Of a stretch of 64,000 bases of DNA, positions 45,148-57,561 are shown piece after piece. The notes below the pieces were generated by a model, which saw only the letters and a program-made list of their open reading frames with translations, did not search any database and was not told the DNA's origin. The DNA is from Bombardia bombarda (taxonomy: Eukaryota > Ascomycota > Sordariomycetes > Sordariales > Lasiosphaeriaceae), in NCBI GenBank assembly GCA_030512295.1, contig JAULSR010000003.1:124001-188000 (forward strand), in the 5' to 3' direction. The stretch's first letter is position 1. Every line of letters begins with the position of its first letter. The translations under genes and the position numbers were made by a program.

Positions 45148-46015
45148 TGGACTGGTGACATGCACATCTCCCCACCCCAAATTTAGTTCGTGATTGTAAT
45201 TATAATGTCTGCAAGCGCCGGGGTCGTGTGACAAACAGTTGTTGGATGACAGAAAGAAGTTGAAGGTGGTTCTGGAATGGCGAAAACCACGGGGTTTAGG
45301 TTTCAGATGTTTTTATTTTTTGGCTTATGGTCTGTCTGTCTGGGTTTGGTTTGGTTCTAGGTTCGGGCGTGCCAGGTATACCCAACAACCCCTTTTGTAA
45401 TACCCCTTTTGAGCTGGCTGTGTGTGTTTGACAATGGACTTTGTGCAACACCATCTTACGAAAGATAAAGTTCCTGTTTCCACTGTCTTTTCTGTGCCCT
45501 TGCAAGGGTGATTTTCATTTATTCTCACGTGTAACTTGGAAGATTCATGTTGCAGTCAATGGTCGCCTGAGATTATAATCCTCGTGAACAAAAACACGGT
45601 CTATACTATTGGGTACTCCGTTTCGCCCCCTCATCCCGCTAGAACAACCGCGACCAATCTGCCAACTCCGTTTTCCCTCGCTACGCTAAAATATGGTGTG
45701 ATAATTATCCTCTCGTCCTCCCCTGCCTCCCCTGCCTCCCCTGCCGCACCTCCCACCCCTCAATGCCTCATCCGGTTATCCGGTAGTCACACGTAATGAT
45801 CTACGGAGATTGTGAATCAGAGTGATCGGCCCCCTGACAGATCGACAATCGTTGCCGCGCGGGGCGGTCACGTCTAACCAGGGTAACAGGCACATTACAA
45901 AATCAGCATTGCCCGGTCTCTTTTGAACGTGGACTGCTACTGCTGCTGACCAACGATCAATCACGACCACTTTGGTATTTATTGGCCGGGATCGCTCCGT
46001 GACATACGGCGAGGT
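45148..46015. other. Convergent intergenic region
   Basis: About 870 bp between the RGS and metacaspase 3' ends. Contains a short CCTGCCTCC tandem near 45721-45744. No gene is seen. Confidence 0.5.
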
Positions 46016-47507
46016 TTACATGACGAAGAGGATATCAGTGTCGAGAGGATGACTGCACGACAGCTGAGGCTTCTGCGTGTACTTTGTCTGCAGCACGTCG
46101 CGGATGCTATTGAGAAGCTCAACGTAGCTCTGCTTGGGGTTCTGCTTGAGGGCAGTGATGAAGGCCCAGGACATGGCACCCGTGGCCTCGGACGCGATGG
46201 TTGCATCGGCTCTGAAGGGAGAGGTTAGTGGGGTTCAGTCTCTTGACAAATTATGCAGGAGGGAATACTCACGAGGTCTGGTCGTCCTTGCTGCCACTCC
46301 ACATGACGACGTCGGCCGGCGACGTCTTGGTCCGCTTGGTGGTCTCATAAGCGTCGTTACCGCTGAAGGCCGTTTTGGCAAACGAGAAGACGCTGCTGGC
46401 GACGGCGCCCATGTCACCGCGGGAGTAGGCGCCAAAGGCCGTCAACAGGCCCTGGCCGGCCTCCTTGGCGAGATTGGGCTCCTTCAACACGCCCTTGGTG
46501 CTGTAAAGGTAGGGCAGGTCGAGAACTGAGCCTGAGTGACAGCTGTCGAAGATGGCCGTCAGGCGCACACCGGCCTGCAGCGGAGTGACGACGGTAGAAT
46601 GGATCAGGTCGTCGACAATATGGCCATTGGTCTCGTGGTCGACGGGGTAGATGGTCTCGTCGTGGCCGTCCTCCTCGTCGCCGTTGTCGTCTGCGGCCTG
46701 TCCACCGTGGCCCGAGTAGTGCAGGAACAGGGCGTCGTTAGGCTGAGCGTTGTTGACGAGCCACTGCATGGCGCGGATGATGTTTGCCTTGGTGGGCTGC
46801 ATGCGGGGGTCGGACTGGTCATCGGTCAGGATGATCATGTCCTCGCGCTTGTAGCCGTAGTTGTCGATGAGGAAGGACGAGACGTTCTTGGTGTCGTTGA
46901 TGCAGCCGCGCAGCTCGCCCTTCTGGCCAAAGTAGTTGATGCCGATCAACAGGGCCTTGCGCTTACCCGAGCAGTTTGAGTACTGGAAAGTGTAGCCCTC
47001 GGGGGCTCCGTGGCCGAACTGCTGCGAGCCCGACGGCAAGGGCGCCGCGCGGCTGTGTTGCGGGGGGCCGCCACCGTAGCCCCCGGGCGCGTGGGCGATG
47101 GGGTAGCCGTAGGCATCGTAGCCCTGTGGCGGAGGACCCGCGGGTGGGCGATATTGTTGGTGTTGCTGCTGCTGATGCTGCGGGGGGTAGCCATATGAAT
47201 CGTAGCCCTGCGGGGGAGCACCACCGGGCGGGTGATATTGTTGCTGTTGCTGGGGAGGGTACTGGCCATAGCCCTGGCCCTGAGGAGGAGGATATTGCTG
47301 CTGGCCTTGAGGCGGATACTGACCGTAGCCGCCTCCGCCGCCGCCCTGGTGGTGTTGAGGTGGCGGCTGCTGGTACTGCTGCTGGTACGGTTGCTGGTTG
47401 TACTGTTGCTGCTGCTGCTGGTACTGCTGGTGTTGACCGCCGTAGCCACCCTGATCGTGGGAGCCACCGCCGTGGCCGCCCTGACCGGGATAGCCGCCGT
47501 AGGACAT
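46016..47507 (-). CDS. MCA1: Type I metacaspase with prion-like Q/G/Y-rich prodomain
   Basis: Two exons, 47507..46273 and 46211..46016, joined in phase, give 476 residues. The ATG at 47507 starts MSYGGYPGQGG; the frame further upstream has no ATG. Residues 1-170 are low complexity, dominated by Gln, Gly, Pro and Tyr, with a duplicated PPQGYD(S/A)YGYP unit. The peptidase C14 domain follows: KRKALLIGINYF, then catalytic His267 in HYSGHGG and Cys323 in DSCHSGS. The small final exon encodes the p10-like end, finishing LDTDILFVM. Metacaspases cleave after Arg or Lys, need calcium and act in proteostasis, ageing and cell death. Yeast Mca1 has a comparable Q/N-rich prodomain that can aggregate. Confidence 0.95.
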
Positions 47508-49345
47508 TGCGATTAGGATTAATGACTGATGGCGACTGATTGCGATAGGCAAGTGTAGTGGGTGGGTACCTAGGTCGAGGTCGAGGTCGAGTCACTGAGT
47601 GCGAGTGCGAGTGCGAGTGCGCGGGAGTGGAGGAATGAAAGAGCAAAAGACGTGGAAGCTGCAACTTGGAGCGACTTTTGAAAAAAAAATGGAATGGAAA
47701 GCTGACTGGCGCCTTCCAAAGTATCCGTAGCTTGTTTGAGGATTGAGTCGCACGTTGGCCGTTCCTGCCGTCCAAGTCAGCTCTGGTTGTTTGCCCCGCC
47801 CTTCGTCGTTGGCTGCCTCAAATCTCTCCCGTCGGGATTGTTCGAGTAACCACACCCTGGGCCTGAGGGGGGAGGGGGGAGGTGGCACATGAGGGGTTCT
47901 GTGATTTGGCGCGTCATTAGCGCCCATTGGCGCTCTTGGCTCGAGCTTGGGTACCCCAATTTTAGACACCCCCATCGCCCCATTCCGGCCTTACACGCAT
48001 TCATCCATACCCTGCAGCTCTATTCCCGCCTACCCCCGCGCCTTGCAGCAGTCTCCACCTTATTTTCCTTTATGAGCGTCGATGCGCTGTGGTTTCGTTT
48101 CGCGTGAATATGCGGGGGAATGTCCGTCTTGTGCTAGCTAGCCATTTCTGCAATGCAGCTGGCGGCCTCTATCTCTAAATTGCCCATTAGTCAATCTCCT
48201 ACTATTATGCGAGTTGTTCAATGCATGTAGTTTTTCATCCAGCTCATCGCATGGTACTCACTACTCGGTGTGCTGAGAGGATGTGGGGCGAGCTTCTCCT
48301 CCTCTAATGTCCGGTAAGCGTTGTTTACTTATCTAACGGATGCCCATTTTTACACACGCATTTCTCGTCAACATTGTGGTTGCAGTAAAAGATCAGAATT
48401 TGATAATATTGCTATTACCGGTTCACAGCTCGGAACCCAATATGATTCGTGACAATGGTCAGGACACTGTTGGAAGTCACCGTGGAAAAGACATGATGTT
48501 CTACCAAGGCAAAGCTACCCAATTAACCTTCTATACATCATAATTTAAGGCTGAATCGGTTAAGATTGATAATGTTAAAGTAAGAAATACCTTGTGGATT
48601 ATTGATAAGTATCTTTGTTGCAAGACAAGTAGTAGTATTATCATCGACGGCAGCGAATTCTGGTCGGGCGAGATATTAAGAACTTGCAAATCCGGGGGTT
48701 GGCTGAATTATAAATGTTCTACCATGTGTTATAAATTCAGAAACAAATAGTCTAGGAATTGGCCCAATAGTGATTATTTCGTAGTCGGGTTATTTGGAAG
48801 TACGTAATGTAGAATAACTAGAATACATCAACGAGACAGCAGGAGCAATGTGGTATAATGATGCTTCACATGTTGAATCACATTACAACCCCTTCCCAGT
48901 AATTCTAGTGTATATCTTTCATGAAAGATATATGTGAAACGGCAGATTGGTAGTAGGTTTCTGTCAACGGATATGTAAGCCATGTGCATCATTGTTTACT
49001 TCACGGACCGTCTTGGTACAGGGGCAATTTGCCGACTGTTATCCCCGAGCTCGGTGAGTTCCTCAGCATGCCACTAGCGCATTTGCGACATGCTCGGGGA
49101 TAAGGCCCTCGTAACTCCTAAAACAAGCACCGGCTCCTACCGGAAATCGAATACGACAACGAATGGAGGGGCTACTTCCTCTCTAATTCTCCCATGATGG
49201 ACAATTTTCCTTCTTCTAGGCCCATATGTCTTGTAGAATTCGCTAATTTCCCTGTTAGCTCCGGGACAAACGATAGTCGGACAGATGTCGCCAAGATCAC
49301 GATTCTAGACGGCCGACATTGAACCATTACGCTTCACTTGGACCA
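47508..49345. other. Divergent intergenic region between metacaspase and Zn2Cys6 regulator
   Basis: About 1.8 kb. A TACCTAGGT motif lies near 47567. The span from 48.4 to 49.0 kb is AT-rich without protein-coding features. The right end holds the regulator's promoter. Confidence 0.5.
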
Positions 49346-51782
49346 ATGGCTGACCTCGACACAGCTGGTGTTTTGGTGCAGATTCCCCCTCCAGTCAAGA
49401 AACGACGTCGACCTGCCTTGGCATGCGAACAGTGCCGACTGCGTAAGGTGCGCTGCGACCGCAACTCGCCTTGCAGCACATGTGTCCGGTCAGGGAACCC
49501 CGAATGTACCTATCAGCCGACTCTTCTCGCTCGATTGCCAATTGTGGGCCTTAGAACAAGACCAGCATCTCTAGACCAGAATATTAGAGATTTTGCAGCC
49601 ACCAATGACTTCTCTTCCGGACCTTTCACTGGGCCAACATCAGCTCACACTCCGTCATGTCGTAGCTCGTCGTCAGGGGCTACTATTGAGACTCTTGAGC
49701 GCCGTGTTCGACAACTCGAGAAAGAGCTCAAATCAGCTCTTGGTGAAGGCCGTTCGCCGTCTGAAACAGACTCGCGCCTCTCTCTAGCTTCTGAGAGTGA
49801 AAGGCATTCAACACTCACGTATCCACCTGTCGACGACACTGTGCCTGTTGACTCGGGAGAGATTGAAAAGAGAAACTTTGTGCGACTGCCAATACGTGGC
49901 ACTATATCCAAAACACGCTTTTTCGGACAGAGCCACTGGGTCAATGGAGCCAGCTTGTTGTGGTCCAATGTGGGTTTCTGGTAGTATTTTGATATGTCTG
50001 GTAGAGTTGCAATCACGATTAGTAGCTGACGGACCATTTTCACAGTACCGTATTCTCCTCCATGTGCTGGACAGGGCACAACAGGAGAATACGTCGGAAT
50101 TGTACGACTACTTTCAAAAATGCAAAGTCCTGGCCCGCGTTATCAAGGCCCGCCGTATGCCTGCGCTGCCTGCTTTGAGCATCGGCAGCAATGTTCCCGC
50201 GCGGCCGCTTGCTGACCACCTTATCGACTGCTACATGCGCACCTTTGAGACAGTCTACAGAATCCTGCATGTGCCCTCCTTCCAGGCGGAGTACGCACGG
50301 TACTGGGAGCAGCCGCAGGCCACAAGCCAGTCCTTTGTGGTGTTGATGCAACTCTGCATGGCCATTGGCGCCTGCTTCCACGACGACGTCCACTCGTTGC
50401 GGGCCAAAGCCACAGGATGGATCTATGAAGCCAAGTTCTGGCTGATGCTGCCGCCCGAGAAGGGACGCCTGACGATCCCGGGCCTGCAGATCATGTGTCT
50501 TCTGCAGCTGGCCAAGCAGACGACAGGCGTGAATGCTGACTTGACGTGGATCGAGTGTGGCAGTCTACTCCGAGCCGCCATGTACATGGGCCTACATCAC
50601 GACCCAGAGAACCTCGTGCGCATGCCGCGGTTGCCGGCCGAGATGCGTCGACGTCTTTGGGCTGCCATTCTCGAGATATGCCTACAGGCCAGTCTGGACG
50701 CCGGCGGGCTGCCACTGGTGTCGCTGCGAGATTTCGAAACGCGGCCGCCCGCAAACCTTGACGATAGGAACATGGATGCCGACAAGGGCTCCTCTTGGAC
50801 ACGGATGTCGGCGCAAATTGCCATCTTCTCGTCATTCCCCACACGGCTAGCCATCGTGAGTCTTGTCAACGACCCGCAATGTGGCCGCGCATCATCCGCA
50901 TCGTCGTACCAGGAAACGTTACGACTTGGCGCAGAGCTTGCTACAGAAACTCGAGCGCTGATGAACCGTCTGCACTCTTTTCCACGGGATGAGCGCGGAG
51001 TCGACGGGGTGTCGCCCTTCCAGCTGCGCTTTGCCGAGATGTCTATGAACCGCTATCTGCTCGCCCTGCACCTCCCGTGGTGGCACGACGCGATGCGCAG
51101 CCCGACCTTTTACTTCTCGCGCAAGACGAGCGTCGATGCGGCCCTGACGCTTGCGGCTATCATCCGTCCGCCGCCCGAGCTTTCCAGTCCTTCTCTCACC
51201 GACTTCCGCCGCCTATTGATCTGCGGTTCGGGGCCTTTCCGCGGGGCGCCGGTGCATGCTGGTCTGACCATCAACCTCGAGCTCCTGGTGCGAAGGGAAG
51301 AGGAGGGAAAGAACCAGGGGTTGACGGCAGCGCCGCTGGGCAGCAGTGCCGAGCTTTTTGGTGTCTTTGACTGGTACCTGGACTGGTGGGCGGCGCGCAT
51401 CCGGGCGGGCGAGACCAATATCAAGGCCTATTCGTTTGGCCAGGTGCAGAACTCGTTGCTGGAAGCCATTGATCTGAAGCTAGGAAACGAGGCGACCATG
51501 GCGCTCATCATGGAGCAAGCTACCGGCCGCGTTAAGAAGGCGTACGAGATGCTGAAGGCCGTGGCGGGCGATGTTGAAGCCGGTGATGGGGGTCTTGGTG
51601 ACGACGGCGACACCTTTCCAGAAGTCTTGAACCCTAATACGAACTACGGCTTAGACTATCCGATGGACGGCTTTTTGGATGACTTTCAGGAATGGGACGA
51701 TGCTAGTGGCAGTAACATGGTGGGACAGGGAACGAGCGTTAATTTCTGGAACTTGAACACGCTTGAGCTGCTTTTCAAATAG
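49346..51782 (+). CDS. Zn2Cys6 transcription factor with fungal-specific middle homology domain
   Basis: Two exons, 49346..49969 and 50046..51782, in phase 0 (LLWSN-YRILLHVLD), give 786 residues. The start is the ATG that precedes ADLDTAGV. The binuclear cluster is C27-X2-C30-X6-C37-X5-C43-X2-C46-X7-C54, preceded by a basic KKRRR. A short coiled coil, IETLERRVRQLEKEL, lies at about 114-130 and should allow dimer formation. The fungal_trans domain covers about 250-560, with LADHLIDCYMRTFETVYRILHVPSF, LIQLCMAIGA-like LMQLCMAIGA and RRLWAAILEICLQASLDAGGLP. An acidic, Asn/Asp-rich C-terminus could activate transcription. Target genes are unknown; neighbours do not form an evident pathway. Confidence 0.93.
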
Positions 51783-52678
51783 AGAGAAGGAGTAGGCCTA
51801 ACTGGGCAAGGTTTGCTCCTTCCCTATCTTGTTACGTTATCCTCAGTTTCGAAAAGGAAGGAACCACTCAACTCCATCACGTACGAATGTGACGTCATAT
51901 GTGGACGGCAGTTGCGCCTGAACGGTCTCGACTTCGATTGCACAGTTTTGTCCTTTGCACGATCCATTACTAAGGTAACCGGCGCGTGCATGCGTCGTTG
52001 GCAATGGAGCCCACCAAAAACGGCACAATACATATGGTTGTTGTGTTGGCTGCCTCCTTTTTCATGCAATCAATGACCGTTTTTCGTTTGTTTTAGAATA
52101 ACCGCGGTTGGAGGTTGGAACTGTGCCGCGAATCCGAATAGGCGGGCGGCTCGGGCGATTTCACAACTACGACCCCTGTAATAGTTAGGTAGTTCTCTCC
52201 ACAGAAGCAGCGAATTGACGTGGGGCATTCGTCTGACGAGATGCGTTATCTTAGTCGCCAAGCGCCAGGTGGTGCTTTCCAAGACCCTGACGAGCCTGAC
52301 TCCATTCACACAAGCCCTTGGCTGCATGGATTGCTCAGCTTCCGTGCCCGATCCCATTTCGAGGGGGAGGGGTCGCCTGGAGCCTGGAGGGGCAGAGTGG
52401 TTCCAGAAAGTCCAGGACTGGTCGTGGTTCCCTCACTAAGCGGGAGCGGGCCGTAGCTTCCATTTTTGGTGTCCCTGCCCTGGCCCCGGTGCCGCCTTCC
52501 TTCTATGATCCATCTGATATGATATAAACGGTCAGCCTGGACTCTGACCCCCTGTAGTGCTAGCTGGTGCCTTCCCTTCTTCTCTACACTCCTCACACAT
52601 CACACCTTCCTTGTATTGAATCGATTCAGCTTCAAGTGCACATTTTGATTTTGCGCCACGACTCTTCAACACGCCACC
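51783..52678. other. Intergenic, no gene seen
   Basis: About 900 bp with the regulator 3' UTR on the left and the WW-protein promoter on the right, the latter with pyrimidine-rich stretches near 52560-52620. Confidence 0.5.
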
Positions 52679-53847
52679 ATGTCTTTCTTCAAGAAGTTTG
52701 CAGACGGCATCACAGACGACTTGAGCCGTCTGGGTATCGGGTCCGACAAGAAGGACGAAAAGAAGCCAGCCCCACCGCCGCCTCAGCAGCAGCAGCAGCA
52801 GTCATACTCTGGTGAGAAACATGATCAACCTCCATCGACTGCTGCATTTCTACTGCAACTCATGACTTGTTCCTGCTGACGCGCGCATCAGGACAACGTG
52901 ACTTCTACCCCCTCCCCAACACCAGCAACCACAGCAGCACTCTCAACAGTACGGCAGCGGGCAAAGCCAGTACTCAACGCCGCCGCCTCAGACTGGTGGC
53001 TACTCTTCACCTGCCCCGCCAGCACCCAGCCAGAGCCACGGACCGCGGCCACCGCCGACGTACCAGCCGCCGGCCGACAAGCCGCCCATCCCTACTGGAT
53101 GGATCCCCCAGTGGGATGATCAGTACCAGCGCTGGTACTACGTCGAGCAGTCTACGGGCCGCTCCCAGTGGGAAGCCCCGGGCTACGACCACTCTCGTGG
53201 TGCCGGCGGCGACACGCGTGGTCACGATGCAGGTTACTCAGGCCACGGTGGAGGTTATGAGACGGGCCATGGCGGAAGCTACGGCGGAGGTTACGGTGGA
53301 GCCCACGATTCTCAAGGATACCAGGGCGAGCACAAGGAGAGCGGCGAAAAGAAGGACAAGAAGAAGAGCGGTAGCAGCGGCATGTTGTTGGGTGCCGCTG
53401 GCGGCCTGGCCGTTGGTGCCATTGGCGGCGCAATGATTGCGGATGCACTTGGTGAATCTCACAGTTTCGTTTCATTTTCGCGGCACAGTCCATAAAAACC
53501 GCACACCAACGTCTGCAAGACAATTTTAGCTGCTGGATTTTGACTAACACGAAATTGCAGACGACTCTGACTCTGACCGGGGTCATGGAGGATACGCGCC
53601 CGCCCCGGCCGCCTATCAGCCGGCCCCCGTCTACGAGACAAACAACTACTATTCCGCCCCTCCTCCTCCTCCACCTCAGCAGGAGATCGACAGCAGCGAT
53701 GCTGAATCTCTGGCGGAGGCTCGGGAGGATTACGAGCAGGCACTTGAGAAGGCTGCTTCTTCGTCTGCGAGCAGCAGCGATCGGGAAGAGCTCGAGGAGG
53801 CGCGTGAGGAATATGAGGAGGAGTACGAGGAGGCCTATGACGACTAG
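52679..53847 (+). CDS. WW-domain, Gln/Gly-rich protein; frame broken near the start of exon 2
   Basis: Exons by signals are 52679..52811, 52892..53451 and 53561..53847. Exon 1 encodes MSFFKKFADGITDDLSRLGIG, a Lys-rich stretch and poly-Gln. The WW domain (GWIPQWDDQYQRWYYVEQSTGRS, then QWEAP) is clear at about 53097-53180, followed by a His/Gly-rich stretch, a KKDKKKSG patch, a glycine-zipper-like hydrophobic segment (MLLGAAGGLAVGAIGGAMI) and an acidic coiled C-terminus ending YEEAYDD. However, the GTGAGA..CAG intron leads into a different frame from the one carrying the WW domain, and the WW frame has a TGA just before 52903. No AG acceptor up to about 52970 fixes this with that donor. A one-base loss in the C-rich run at about 52908-52918 would explain it. 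It may be an assembly error, an allele defect or a splice form I missed. WW domains bind proline motifs; the role is unknown. Confidence 0.6.
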
Positions 53848-54845
53848 TCTTGACATAACAAACTGGAGCTCTCTAGGGGTAGCTATCGACGAGCCAGGAG
53901 AACCGTGCTGCCGTACGGTAATTCGCTCACTTGCGCTAATTTCAGTCAGTCTTGTACTTTGTCAAGTCTATCTGCATATGAAGTACGTAGATATTATATG
54001 AACATTGCCTTTTGCTGCAAGTTATCTTCCTGCCTCTCGTATTTTCAGAGTCAACAACTTGGGACGTGCAATATGCCAAGATCGTTACCCGCTTGGCCGG
54101 AGGCCTCCTGAACTGGTAACGGAAAAGCAGGGGTGCACCCCGTTGTTGAAGATGCCATCTCCACATCGTAATCACATCTACTATATTAGATGACATGTGT
54201 TGGGTTTGGCATGAGCTGCTTGAATAAATGATGGTATTCGAAGACGGACATCCACTCTCACCGAAACTACCTTATTACTAAGTTAGCCTGGACATCCAAC
54301 AGCCACGAAGTATCCGTAGTTGATAGTCTTATCAATTGATGCTTATGTCACTATTAAACTACCTACGTTCTCGCGAATTTATTTGTCCAAGCTTTCACCG
54401 TCACGCCATCTCACAAGGTCGATGTGGTGCGTAACGTTCTATTATCACTGGCAAAGTTTGAATGTTTTACCTCTAATACTAAACCTGTATTAGTATACCT
54501 TTTTGTCGTCTGCTTTGATATGAACAAGGTTCGAGCTCGAAAGCTGTGTTCAATCATCTTTCGGTTTTGAAATACTTGTATGAACGCACTCAAATACTAG
54601 GGAATGAGCGCCGTGTCGGTACAGACAACTTCTGTTGGAAAGAACCCATCGAAAGCCGGGAATGAGCTTGCTTTGACAACAATAACGGGGCCTACGTCTG
54701 TCACATTCCTTCCCTAATTGCAATCGCCTCAGTTGGACTTGGTAGGAGCAAATCATGTATCCTGTATTATACAGTCTATCAATACTACAGGCTGGCTGGC
54801 AGTTGAAAATACAAATGCTATTTTTTACAACTCAATCCCCCTATC
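53848..54845. other. Convergent intergenic region, no gene seen
   Basis: About 1 kb between the WW-protein gene and the single-pass membrane protein gene, both ending here. Moderately AT-rich. Confidence 0.5.
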
Positions 54846-56367
54846 TTATAGCCTCTCTGGCCCCAAGATAGAAGACGAAGCTCTTTGCGGAAATCCCGAT
54901 GACCGCCGCGGCTGCTGTTGGTACTGATATTGATAGATGGAATCCGTTTCTTGCCCATACATACCAAGAATCGACATGGTGTTCCCCTCAGACACGGTCG
55001 TCATTCTGCTGTCGGTCGCGGTAGAGTCTCTCACGCTGTCTCTTGTCGAGTCCGACCACACAGACTGGTGGAACATGGCCTTGGGCGGCTTCAGACCACC
55101 ATCCATTGCCGCGGCGTTTTGTGCTTGAACCTGAGCCATCACATCGCTACGCTGATAGTGTGCCGCGGGAACAGGGGGCAGCGGTGGGATCATGTCGTCC
55201 GACATGGAGCCCCTCGAAATGCCACTGGCGTTGGCGACTAGGCCGGAGGCAGAGCTGCGGTGGCTGGAGACGGAGTAGATGCTGCTCTGACCTGACATTG
55301 GGTTGAGCTTGAGCGGGTGGTGGCGGCGCAGCCAGCTGGCGATGGAGAACCGCAGCTCGGGCTGGCGCAGCGGCGCGGGCTGGATGATGGTGACGGGGTA
55401 CGAGCCGTCTGGGCCTTTTTCGTTCTGGAGATAGCCGTCGGGGATGGGCGCGATTGACATTGCGGGCGGCGCTGCGCCTCCGTTCTGGTGGGCGTAAGAA
55501 GCCGCCATGAGCTCGTCCATGATCTGCGACTGCGTTCGGACGTCGCCACCACCCCCTGCTACTGCTGCTGCCCCTGATGTTTGAGCACCACCACCGCCAC
55601 CACCGGAACCAAACTGCGTGCTCTCATCCGGACGGTGCCGCGCCCGGTATCGTTTCCAGACAAAGAATAATAGTGCAGCTATCAATGCTACGCTGGCTGA
55701 TGCAATGACGACATATCGTTAGTCCTCTAAAATATTGAAGGAGAATACGTCAGAAAGTCTTACCGATGGTTCCAATGGCAATGCCAGCCTTTGCGCCAGG
55801 TGTAAGTCCGCCTCCGTCAGACGACACGGGGATGACAGAATCAAGACCGCTGTCAGCTCCGCTCGCACTTCCCTCTGTCGCTGGCGGACTTGTCACGGCG
55901 GGAAACCCTCCACTGCTCGATGACGTTCTCGAACTAGCCGTTGGCGTCGTTGTAGGCAACACCACCTCCAGCTTGTTGTCGGCCGTCTTAGTATGATTCT
56001 TAGTCTTGGACTCTTTTGTCTTTTCTTCCTTGGTTTTGGTGTCCTTGTCGTTGTCATCGGCGCGGGTGGTTGACGTGATGAAGCTCCCGCTGATCTGTGA
56101 CACAACATTTGGCGTCGAGGTTGGGAAAGTAGGCGCATGTGAGATTGCGGTAAGCGTGGTGAGCACCCTTGCGCTTGATGTTGATGTTGGCGCTGTAGTA
56201 CCGGTGGTAGTGGTTGACTTGTCGTCATCATCATCGCTCAAGTCGCCATCTGAGTCGACATCTGACTCGATATCTGGAATCTGGCGACGACGTATTGCTG
56301 CATCCTTCTCTTCCGTACGACGACGACTTCGCCCGACATTCCGTCTCCTGCTCCCGTATTCGTACAT
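54846..56367 (-). CDS. Single-pass membrane protein with Ser/Thr-rich ectodomain (Mid2/SKG6-like layout)
   Basis: Two exons, 56367..55764 and 55696..54846, give 484 residues. The N-terminal region begins with a basic stretch (RRRNVGRSRRR) and an acidic DSDGDLSDDDDD patch, then about 110 Ser/Thr/Lys-rich residues. One transmembrane helix, formed across the intron junction, reads AGIAIGTIGASVALIAALLFFVWKRYR near residues 192-218. The cytosolic tail of about 265 residues has a Gly run, ELRFSIASWLRRHHPLKL and a late YQYQYQQQPRR stretch. The layout is like fungal wall-stress or axial-bud-type membrane proteins, but no clear signal peptide or cysteine motif is present. Function unknown; orientation outside-in is inferred from the basic residues after the helix. 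Confidence 0.78.
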
Positions 56368-57561
56368 TTCTGAAGGTCTATGTGCGCGCCGATGCAGTCT
56401 GTTTATACCGGATACCCTTCGACTGATGGCGCGAGACTAGAATGAGAGATGAGCCGCACGGCGTGCTCTGCATTGGATATCGATTTCGACAGGACTGACA
56501 GAGAAAAGTAAATATAAAAGACCAATGTGAAGAAAGAAAAAGGCACCGGGCCGTTCGCACAAGTTAGAATAGAAAGAGAAGAACCCCTAAAGGAAACCGA
56601 AGCCAAGATATCCAAACCAGTTGCTCCACTAGGAATAAAGATGAAAACACACACACACAGAGGACAGGAAGGCTTGCGCAAGCCTATGGGGACTTGAGGG
56701 GGATGGCGTCCATTTGACTGTTGGATGTGGATCGACAGTTTCATCGCGTGCTCGGTGCCTGGGTTTCACCAATTGATCGTGTGTGCCAAGTCGGTGGAGA
56801 CGATTGCCGTCAGAACTTCGCTCCTCCTCTCGAGCCCCTGAGCCAGCGCCGGGTGCGCTGAGAATACCGCTGTATTTGAGCGCTATTATTACCGGCTGGC
56901 TTACCGCTGTGCTGCGGTGGAGCACACCCGCCAGCAAAAACAAAAACATTCCGGGTTGTGCTATTGCTTGGCCGTTTCAGACTTACTCTTCTTGGCGCGC
57001 GAAATGGCTAGTCGCATTGCGTGGCCGGCTGCGCAATGCCATCCGACAATGTTCACTCGGCTATTCCTGCGCTTTTGGCGCTTTGGCGATGCTCGACAAG
57101 CGCTGCCAATGCAAAATAAGCTCATTAGTGTACGGAGTAGCCCGCCAAGAACTACCCAGTCGCTTGCATTGATATGCCATCATGATTAAGAAGTTGTGTT
57201 GGAAATGGGGTCATTGTTATCAAATAAATGCCCCCGAATGGACAATGCGGAGAATGAGGTGAACCTGACGCATTAGCTTCGGTGCTTCTAGAAAGGCAAG
57301 GCCAGGGCAGAGGAGAAGAAAGGAACAGGTCGATACCATTCAAGCAATATCTAGCCTTGAAAAAGAGAAACAAAAAACAATAGTAATACCGCTGAGCTGA
57401 CGGAAAACAATAGGATGCCTTTATCCATATGAAAACGCCGCCAATGCAGATTCCAAAATACGCTATAGGTCAATGGTTTACCTATGCCCCAAGTGCCAAA
57501 CAAATGCAGATCCATGTGCATGCAAAATAACCATACCAACAACCATAACGAAACTGTTTAC
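56368..57561. other. Intergenic, no gene seen
   Basis: About 1.2 kb holding the promoter of the single-pass membrane protein gene and the 3' side of the ZIP gene. A short (AC)n run lies at about 56645-56658. Confidence 0.5.
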
